Source of the DNA: an uncultured bacterium
GTDB taxonomy: Bacteria > Verrucomicrobiota > Kiritimatiellia > RFP12 > UBA1067
DNA length: 16,064 nt
NCBI GenBank assembly: GCA_902779075.1
Contig: CACZAK010000116.1
Span: 1-16,064 of the forward strand
Direction of reading: 5' to 3'
Shown: one piece after another, positions 1 through 5,482 of the stretch
Layout: each line of letters starts with the position of its first letter
Numbering within the stretch: the first letter of the stretch is position 1
Notes under the pieces: generated by a model
What the model was told of the DNA's origin: nothing
The model's input: the letters and a program-made list of their open reading frames with translations, nothing else
The model's database searches: none
Program-made: the position numbers and the translations under genes

Positions 1-84
<84 letters not shown>

Positions 85-171
85 TAAATTACCACAGTAG
101 TGGGAGTTTATGATATACCGTTCGGCATGAGACATTGCAGGATAAATCTTCCAAATCAATGGGTTGAAACT
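85..171 (+). other. 3' exon of the intron and leader of the first phosphoesterase gene
   Basis: This stretch is AT-richer than the rest. It starts with a 15-base string at 85-99 that recurs with one mismatch at 1816-1830. A TATGAT hexamer at 109-114 could be a -10 box, but no convincing -35 box lies upstream, so no promoter is called. An in-frame GTG at 100 could extend the next gene by 24 codons, but the Tat signal begins only at 172. Confidence 0.4.
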
Positions 172-1578
172 ATGACAGACTGTACTAGGCGAGGATTTTT
201 GAAAGGCGCAGCGGCGTTCGGTTCGTTTTTGGGCGGACGAATTTTCGCTGCGCCGATTGGGTGGAGTCCCGACAAGAAACCGAATCTTGTGTTTGGAATT
301 TTGGCTGACACGCACCTCAACACATCGCGGGACGGGAAGCCGGTGTTCAGCCCCTGGAAACTCAAGGACAACAGGTGGACAGGCGATCCGCTCAGATTCC
401 TGACATCCGCACTTGAATACTTTCGTTCGCAGAACGTAGACGCGGTCATGCACTGCGGTGACTTTGCGGAGCGGGGGCAAGTTAGTGAGATACGGTTTCA
501 TGCTGACGTATGGCGCAAAGTATTCCCGAACGACCTTGCGCCGGATGGTCATAGGGTGGCGCGGCTTTTTGTCACAGGCAACCACGATCTTGATGGATTG
601 CAACGCGGCAAGAGTCTCAATTCCGACTATGCCGTGCGAGTGCGCAACGCCTTTCAGTCCGACATTGCCGGAAATTGGGAACGAATCTGGGACGAACCCT
701 ACGAACCCGTGTGGCACAAGGAAGTCAAAGGCTACCACTTCTTCGGGCAGAACTGGGAGGAAGTCGATGGCGGCAAATTGGCTCCTCTTGTGAACGATGG
801 GCGGGAAACGTATGGACTTGACAATCAGTCCAAGCCTTTTTTCCTCGTTTCGCACGCTCCATGCAAGACACTCAACGAAGCATTGCGGCCTTATCGCAAT
901 TCCGTTGGGTTTTTCGGCCACTACCACGAGAGCGCGGCATCGTGGAACGTGATTCGCTTCTATACCTCCTCACAACCGTGGATAGAGTGTCCCACGTGTT
1001 CCCTTTTCGGCGCGAATTCGCTTTTGCGTGGTAAATTGCCGCGTGATGTGTCAGGTGAGGAGTCGAAAGGTGTTGGGCGGCAGGGCTATGTTGTGCGTGT
1101 GTACGACGATATGCTTGTCATTGAACGCCACGAGTTTTGGGAGGGCGGAAAAATCGGTGCGGACTGGGTTATGCCGCTTGGGAAGGTACCGCATCCGTTC
1201 TCGAAGGGTGAATTGCTGAAAGTAATTGGCGAGCCGCAGTTCAGAAAGAGTGTAAAGTTGAAAGTTAAAAGTGTAAAGTTGGAGAGTGGTGAAGATGCGG
1301 TAATGGTCTCGATTCCGCTTGCCGACGGCAATCCCAATTCGCGGGTGTATGCGTATGAGGTTGTCGTGGTTGGCGACGAAGGAACGACCAAGCTCCACAA
1401 GGCCGTGTATGCGGCTGGGTGCAACATGGGAATCGGTCACGAGCCGAACGGAGGCGTGACAACGCTCGAAATCCCCAAGTCGGAACTGCCGCCCGGCAAG
1501 ACGCTCACCTTCGCCGTTCGTCCGCTGACCTCGCTCGGCACATCCGGCAAGCCGATAGCGGCAACGTTCAAAGTTTGA
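172..1578 (+). CDS. Tat-exported calcineurin-like metallophosphoesterase
   Basis: This 468-residue protein is predicted to hydrolyse a phosphomonoester or phosphodiester outside the cytoplasm; the substrate is unknown. It begins with a Tat signal (TRRGFLKG at residues 5-12, then a hydrophobic stretch to AAP at 26-28), which is why the ATG at 172 is preferred over the in-frame GTG at 100; the Shine-Dalgarno site is weak. All five metallophosphoesterase motifs are present: D46-x-H48, GD at 96-97, GNHD at 136-139, H228 in SHAP, and GHYH at 249-252. Residues after about 350 form a C-terminal beta-rich domain, preceded by a Lys/Val-rich segment encoded by a short tandem repeat (1251-1286). It is followed after 13 bases by a broken copy of the alpha-galactosidase 5' end. 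A paralogous family member with a different architecture lies at 3838-5118. Family assignment is secure; substrate is not. Confidence 0.88.
   Translation: MTDCTRRGFLKGAAAFGSFLGGRIFAAPIGWSPDKKPNLVFGILADTHLNTSRDGKPVFSPWKLKDNRWTGDPLRFLTSALEYFRSQNVDAVMHCGDFAERGQVSEIRFHADVWRKVFPNDLAPDGHRVARLFVTGNHDLDGLQRGKSLNSDYAVRVRNAFQSDIAGNWERIWDEPYEPVWHKEVKGYHFFGQNWEEVDGGKLAPLVNDGRETYGLDNQSKPFFLVSHAPCKTLNEALRPYRNSVGFFGHYHESAASWNVIRFYTSSQPWIECPTCSLFGANSLLRGKLPRDVSGEESKGVGRQGYVVRVYDDMLVIERHEFWEGGKIGADWVMPLGKVPHPFSKGELLKVIGEPQFRKSVKLKVKSVKLESGEDAVMVSIPLADGNPNSRVYAYEVVVVGDEGTTKLHKAVYAAGCNMGIGHEPNGGVTTLEIPKSELPPGKTLTFAVRPLTSLGTSGKPIAATFKV
1251..1286 (+). repeat. AAAGTTG-type heptamer repeat inside a coding region
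   Basis: Four tandem, slightly diverged 7-base units (AAAGTTG, AAAGTTA, AAAGTGT, AAAGTTG) lie in frame in the phosphoesterase gene. They encode the low-complexity string SVKLKVKSVKLE just before the C-terminal domain. A related stretch (GAATTGAAAGTTGAAAATG) ends the homology in the broken galactosidase copy at about 1725-1745. Confidence 0.7.
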
Positions 1579-1591
1579 AAATGGAGGTGTC

Positions 1592-1765
1592 GTGACGGCA
1601 CTTGAAATAGCGATGGCGGGGTACCTCGCGTTCGGACAGCCGACAGGGAACTACTACGAGGCGGTAACGAAGCACAGCGGGCTTCAGGTCATCCACTCGG
1701 ACGGCGCGGTGACGCTGCGGCTCGAAGAATTGAAAGTTGAAAATGTGGGTTCTGCGGGGGTCTGA
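1592..1765 (+). pseudogene. Truncated duplicate of the GH36 alpha-galactosidase N-terminus
   Basis: The segment 1592-1723 aligns without gaps to 5483-5614, the first 44 codons of the intact alpha-galactosidase; by hand I count about 15 differences in 132 bases. It opens with GTG in place of ATG (VTALEIAMAGYLAFG against MTALEIALAGYLAFG). Homology stops at the codons for TLRL; the frame then runs into a short AAAGTTGAAA-like repeat and ends at TGA 1763-1765. It is 57 codons long and has no catalytic domain. It lies downstream of a metallophosphoesterase gene, as the intact gene does, and GAGGTGTCGT follows both phosphoesterase genes (about 1584 and 5126). This suggests a partial duplication of a phosphoesterase-galactosidase block followed by deletion. 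Confidence 0.85.
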
Positions 1766-1803
1766 CCCCATTGGTGGAGTTCTGGAGCAAAAAGGGTCAG
1801 ACC
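1759..1803. repeat. Inverted repeat GGTCTGACCC / GGGTCAGACC
   Basis: The 10-base arms 1759-1768 and 1794-1803 are perfect reverse complements separated by 25 bases. The left arm overlaps the stop codon of the broken galactosidase fragment. It could act as a weak hairpin terminator, though no T-run follows. The motif also resembles REP-like palindromes found dispersed in environmental bacteria; that comparison is from memory and not checked. Confidence 0.6.
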
Positions 1804-1809
1804 TGATTG

Positions 1810-1835
1810 CCACAGTAAATTACCAAAGTAAATAA
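1810..1835 (+). repeat. Two 13-nt tandem units, also partly present next to the intron
   Basis: CCACAGTAAATTA (1810-1822) is followed directly by CCAAAGTAAATAA (1823-1835), matching at 11 of 13 positions. The string TAAATTACCAAAGTA at 1816-1830 recurs with one change at 85-99, directly after the predicted intron 3' splice site. Confidence 0.6.
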
Positions 1836-1837
1836 AC

Positions 1838-1927
1838 ATGGCAGCAACAAACAGAATGAAGATTGGTATGGGTCAGAGCGTCATTGACAATTCTGGAGTC
1901 AATGCATATGCAGGGAGGATGAAGTAA
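1838..1927 (+). CDS. Possible 29-residue leader peptide overlapping the GH123 start
   Basis: An ATG at 1838 opens a 29-codon frame (MAATNRMKIG...AGRMK) whose TAA at 1925-1927 shares its last base with the ATG of the GH123 gene (TAATG). That is a classic arrangement for translational coupling. It has no strong Shine-Dalgarno site and no recognised family. It could instead be a remnant of an older gene or chance. Its last codons contain the GGGAGGA ribosome binding site of the downstream gene. Confidence 0.3.
   Translation: MAATNRMKIGMGQSVIDNSGVNAYAGRMK
1912..1919 (+). promoter_or_regulatory. Strong Shine-Dalgarno site for the GH123 gene
   Basis: AGGGAGGA lies seven bases before the ATG at 1927 and supports that start. 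It is inside the possible 29-codon leader frame. Confidence 0.75.
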
Positions 1928-3399
1928 TGAAAATCAGAACACTATGCGGAATAATTCTTGCGGTACTTACGGTCTTTCCTGCCGTGGCGGGATTTGACCT
2001 CAAGGTAACGCTGTGGCGTGGCGAGTCGCATTCGGTGATTGTGCCAGACGAATGTCCGGAAGTCGGCGCGTCGGCTCCGGGCGTGACGGTGGAGCGAGGA
2101 ACGCTTCTGCCGGTCAGGTACAATGTCGAGCCGAAGTCATTGGAATACCGCATGGTGGCGGATCGCGCGGTCTATGGCTCAAAGGCGCCAGGCATCCATT
2201 TCGCGACGGTGACTGCCGCAGCTGACGCGAAGCCAGGCGAGTATCGGCTTGGCCAGCTTGTCGTCAGGGTATTAGATCGCGTTCTTCCGCCCGCAAAGGA
2301 GTGGAAGTACTACCTTGACCTCTGGCAGCATCCGTGGGCAGTAGCGCGAACGAGCGGCGTTGAGCCGTTTTCGGATGCGCACTTCCGCGCGATGGAGCCG
2401 CTTTGGAAGATGCTTGCCGCAGCAGGGCAGAAGACGCTTACCACTACGCTCGTCGACCAGCCATGGAACCACCAGTGCTACGACGCCTACGGCTCGATGA
2501 TCGGGCGCAGAAAAGACGCAGACGGCAAGTGGGCGTTCGACTACTCGGTGTTCGACCGCTACGTGGAGTTCGGCAGGTCGTGCGGACTTGGCCCGCACAT
2601 TTCGTGCTACACGATGTGCCCATGGGGGTATATGGTCGATTACACGGACGCAGACGGCAAGGCCGTGCGTGTCGAGGCGAAGCCGGGAACGCCTGCATTC
2701 GACGACTATTGGGGCGATTTCCTTGTCGATTTCTCCAAGCACCTTGCGGAAAAGGGCTGGATAGACGACGCCTACATTGCGATGGACGAGCGCTCCCCAG
2801 AAGACCTCGCCTACATCGTGAAGTTCGTGCGCCGCGTCGCGCCGAAGCTCAAGATCGCCATGGCGGGCAATCGCAGCCCAAGTGATTTCAAAGGCATCGA
2901 GATAGACAGTTATTCGCAGTCGATGGCGCACATAAAGCAGCAGTTCCAGCCGTTCATAGACGAGGTGGCGGCGCGGCGCGCTTCCGGCAAGGTCACCACG
3001 TACTATGTTTGCTGCTCACCTGCTCGGCCAAACACGTTCGTGCGCTCTGGCGCGGGGGAGGCGTTTGTCTGCGGCTTTTATCCGGCGGTATGCGGAATGG
3101 ATGGATTTCTTCGCTGGGCATACAATTCGTGGGGCGAAGATTCCATGAATGACATGACCTATACTCGTTGGAGTGCTGGAGATGTCGCGCTCGTCTATCC
3201 TGATGGCTCCCCCAGTTGGCGTTTTCTTGAGTTGAAGAACGGCATTGTCGCCGCCGAGAAGTTTCGCATCCTCAGAGAGTCGGGAGGGCGAGACGGCGAA
3301 TTGAATGCGCTCGCCGCGAAGTTCGACCTAAAGGCACTTCTTTCGGGCACAGACTATTCTGGCCTCAAAAAAGCCGCCTTGGAGGTCTTGAACAAATGA
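1927..3399 (+). CDS. GH123 (DUF4091) beta-N-acetylgalactosaminidase, secreted
   Basis: This 490-residue protein is predicted to release terminal beta-linked GalNAc from glycans, the known activity of characterised GH123 enzymes on glycosphingolipid- and glycoprotein-type substrates. A Sec signal peptide spans residues 1-21 (hydrophobic LCGIILAVL core, AVAG cleavage region). An N-terminal beta-sandwich reaches about residue 120. The catalytic barrel contains typical family strings: YYLDLWQHPWAVAR (128-141), AAGQKTLTTT (165-174), AMDERS with the Asp-Glu catalytic pair D287-E288, VTTYYVCC, and LRWAYNSW. Length and motif order fit complete family members. The start is supported by AGGGAGGA at 1912. 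Its stop overlaps the start of the following LamG pseudogene (ATGA at 3396-3399). The signal peptide DNA resembles that of the pseudogene (TTCTTGCGG preceded by a near-identical TGCGGA string). Confidence 0.88.
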   Translation: MKIRTLCGIILAVLTVFPAVAGFDLKVTLWRGESHSVIVPDECPEVGASAPGVTVERGTLLPVRYNVEPKSLEYRMVADRAVYGSKAPGIHFATVTAAADAKPGEYRLGQLVVRVLDRVLPPAKEWKYYLDLWQHPWAVARTSGVEPFSDAHFRAMEPLWKMLAAAGQKTLTTTLVDQPWNHQCYDAYGSMIGRRKDADGKWAFDYSVFDRYVEFGRSCGLGPHISCYTMCPWGYMVDYTDADGKAVRVEAKPGTPAFDDYWGDFLVDFSKHLAEKGWIDDAYIAMDERSPEDLAYIVKFVRRVAPKLKIAMAGNRSPSDFKGIEIDSYSQSMAHIKQQFQPFIDEVAARRASGKVTTYYVCCSPARPNTFVRSGAGEAFVCGFYPAVCGMDGFLRWAYNSWGEDSMNDMTYTRWSAGDVALVYPDGSPSWRFLELKNGIVAAEKFRILRESGGRDGELNALAAKFDLKALLSGTDYSGLKKAALEVLNK

Positions 3400-3816
3400 G
3401 AAACCTTTGCGGAACAATTCTTGCGGCGGCGTTCGCCGCTGTGCTGTCGGCGAATACCGTCCGTTCGTCAAGGGCTATCTCTTTGCGGAGGCGGCTGGCC
3501 ACTACACGCTTGACGTGTCCGATGCGGGCGCAGTCCTCTGCGACCGCGTGCGGCACATATGTGTCGTTCTACGGCAACAGGGTGCACATGGGCTACGGTG
3601 GCTGCTCGCACGGTACGGGCTACGTGAATCTCGGCACGAACATGCTTGACACCACGGCGGCGACGATAGAAATATGGGCGCGGCACGATGGCGTCCAGAA
3701 CTGGTCGCGTGTGTTCGACTACGGCGCGGACAATGCGCACTACTTCACGCTCTGCTGGACATACGGGACAAACCTGAACAACGACCGCGCCGGAATGAAG
3801 AATCCCGGCGAGCAAA
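3396..3816 (+). pseudogene. Chimeric, frameshifted LamG-domain pseudogene
   Basis: The frame opens with an intact-looking Sec signal (MRNLCGTILAAAFAAVLSA) overlapping the GH123 stop. The sensible reading then shifts: about 3453-3545 reads EYRPFVKGYLFAEAAG and VSDAGAVLCD in another frame, which resembles part of a PA14 domain. From about 3546 it returns to the first frame as LamG sequence (CGTYVSFYG, LGTNMLDTTAATIEIWA, NWSRVFDYG). The LamG part lacks its first strands and is cut off after about residue 140, where the next gene's Shine-Dalgarno region begins. The open frame nominally runs to 3923 but its tail is out-of-frame translation of the next gene. It matches the LamG fragment at 11912-12047 and the LamG domain inside the giant protease. 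A frameshifted but expressed product cannot be excluded. Confidence 0.72.
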
Positions 3817-3837
3817 ATGGCAGAGAAAGGATGTCTG

Positions 3838-5118
3838 ATGAAAGGGATGAACAGGCGGGAGTTTTTCAAAGTGTCGCTCATGGCCGGCGCGTCGTCGTTG
3901 GTCGCTGCGCGTCTTGCGGCTGAAGGTGTGGACGCGAGCGCCGCTGTCGAAGCGGGCGCGCCGGACGTGACGGGCGGGCGACTCCTCGGTTCCGCGCCGG
4001 TGCTGCAGAACGCGGCGGAGACGACGATGGGCGTGGCGTTCGCCGTTTCGGCGGACGCGAGCGGATGGGTAGATGTCTCGCGCTCGCCCGACATGTCCGG
4101 CGCGAAGCGTGTCTATTCCGGCGGCCTTGGCATGATGGACGTCAACGGCAAAATCGCGCTTGTCAGGATTCGCGGCCTTAAGTCCGCAACGCGCTACTGG
4201 TACCGCGTTGGTGCCGACCGCATCGAGTACGAGGGCGGATACAAGATGAAGAACCTCGGAAGCGAGGTTGACGAAAAGGTGCATTCGTTCACGACGCTGG
4301 GAGCTGGGACGGAAAATCCTTCCTTCTGCGTCATAAACGACACGCATGAGAAACTGGGTGCCTTGGATGCGGTGTTTTCAAAACTTGCGACGCTCAAGCC
4401 GTCCGTCGTCATCTGGAACGGAGATGCGTCGAACTGTTCCGAAACCATCGATAGGGCGATTCGGGTTTTCATGCGTCCCCATGACGGCCATCCCGACTAC
4501 GCCGCCGACACGCCGTACATGTTCGTAAACGGAAACCACGATTTTCGCGGCCGGTTCAACCGCCATCTCGAGGATGTCATGATGTTCAGGGAGGCGACGG
4601 AACGTGATTCGCGGTTTGCGGAGCTGGGCCGCAACTTCGTGCAGCGGCTTGGCCCCATAGCTCTCATCGGGATGGACACCGGCGAGGACAAGCCGGACAG
4701 CCATCCGGCGTTTGCGGGCATCTTCCAGATGGAGCGGTACCGCAGGCTTCAGGCACAATGGCTTGCCGAGGCCATCGAGTCTCCGTCCGTCAAAAACGCC
4801 AAGTTCAAAGTTTTGTTCTGCCATATCCCGTTGGTCGGTCCCAAATGGTGGGAGCGGCAGGCCGCGAAGGAATGGGGGCCGCTCATCGAAAAGGCCGGAG
4901 TGCAGCTCGTCTGCGCAGGGCACCACCACCGCTTCCGGCACGATGCGCCGACTTCTGGCAGACCGTGGACGGAACTGATTGGCGGCGGTTACGGTGTGGC
5001 ATCGGGAGCAAAGGACTTCCCGACGGTGATAGAGGGGCGCGTCGATGGCGGGCGCCTCGCCGTTACAGTCCACGACTGTGCGAACCGTCGTGTCGTGTAC
5101 AGGAATGATTTTTCTTGA
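3838..5118 (+). CDS. Tat-exported metallophosphoesterase with N-terminal FN3-like domain
   Basis: This 426-residue protein resembles purple-acid-phosphatase-type enzymes: a fibronectin-III-like domain precedes the metallophosphatase domain. A Tat signal (NRREFFKVS at 5-13, hydrophobic stretch to about 28) marks the N-terminus. Residues about 48-155 form the FN3-like part (IRGLKSATRYWYRV is typical). The catalytic domain carries D168-x-H170, GD at 195-196, GNHD at 232-235, H329 in FCHIP, and GHHH at 361-364, so all metal ligands are present. The start at 3838 is preferred over ATG 3817 because AGAAAGGA lies about ten bases upstream and the Tat motif follows directly. It is 18 bases before a small Tat gene. 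The substrate is unknown; a phosphorylated glycan would fit the neighbours but is not shown. Confidence 0.87.
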   Translation: MKGMNRREFFKVSLMAGASSLVAARLAAEGVDASAAVEAGAPDVTGGRLLGSAPVLQNAAETTMGVAFAVSADASGWVDVSRSPDMSGAKRVYSGGLGMMDVNGKIALVRIRGLKSATRYWYRVGADRIEYEGGYKMKNLGSEVDEKVHSFTTLGAGTENPSFCVINDTHEKLGALDAVFSKLATLKPSVVIWNGDASNCSETIDRAIRVFMRPHDGHPDYAADTPYMFVNGNHDFRGRFNRHLEDVMMFREATERDSRFAELGRNFVQRLGPIALIGMDTGEDKPDSHPAFAGIFQMERYRRLQAQWLAEAIESPSVKNAKFKVLFCHIPLVGPKWWERQAAKEWGPLIEKAGVQLVCAGHHHRFRHDAPTSGRPWTELIGGGYGVASGAKDFPTVIEGRVDGGRLAVTVHDCANRRVVYRNDFS

Positions 5119-5136
5119 GATTGGCGAGGTGTCGTT

Positions 5137-5436
5137 ATGATAGATATGCGGAGAAGGGATTTCATTTCTGGGATGGCGGCGTTTGCGGCAATGCCGCCGT
5201 TCGTCGCGTTTGCGGAGGGGACGAACTGCGCCCAATCCGCTTCCGTTCAAATCCATCGAAACGAGGAGCGGCAGAGCGAGTTGCTCACGAAATGGAACGA
5301 GGCGACGGAGGCCGTTTCGCAAAAGGTTTACGGGCAGTATCTGCGCGACGGCGGCACACGCGGATTCAAGGCGCTCGAAGTCCTCGAACACGCGTTCGAG
5401 AAGGTGATGCGCGAGGTGAAGGAGACGGCGGTGTAG
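5137..5436 (+). CDS. Small Tat-signal protein, probably a frameshifted remnant
   Basis: The 99-residue product starts with a Tat signal (RRRDFISGMAAF, cleavage near FAEG) and continues with a charged, helix-prone segment (ERQSELLTKWNEA, ALEVLEHAFEKVMREVKE). No family is recognised with confidence. The start at 5137 is supported by GGCGAGG seven bases upstream; ATG 5146 is an alternative. The stop at 5434-5436 looks premature: in another frame the sequence reads on as GVGRALVADVKASGKINA and ends at a TGA (5484-5486) overlapping the alpha-galactosidase ATG, the junction type seen elsewhere here. A single frameshift near 5425-5435 would explain this. The helical C-terminus faintly recalls metallo-beta-lactamase-fold hydrolase families, but that is a weak impression. 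Confidence 0.6.
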   Translation: MIDMRRRDFISGMAAFAAMPPFVAFAEGTNCAQSASVQIHRNEERQSELLTKWNEATEAVSQKVYGQYLRDGGTRGFKALEVLEHAFEKVMREVKETAV

Positions 5437-5482
5437 GCCGTGCGCTTGTGGCGGATGTGAAGGCGTCAGGAAAGATAAACGC

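Noticed and set aside
109..114. TATGAT as a promoter -10 box for the first gene
   Set aside because: The position 17 bases upstream (AAATTA) does not look like a -35 box, and such hexamers are common in AT-rich spacers.
100..171. GTG start at 100 for the first phosphoesterase
   Set aside because: The extra 24 residues do not resemble a signal peptide and would precede the Tat motif, which should be close to the N-terminus.
1759..1803. Hairpin as a rho-independent terminator
   Set aside because: The stem is good but the loop is long (25 bases) and no run of T follows, so a repeat element is the safer call.
3817..3837. Earlier ATG at 3817 as the start of the second phosphoesterase
   Set aside because: The Shine-Dalgarno-like AGAAAGGA lies after this ATG and fits the ATG at 3838, where the Tat signal begins.
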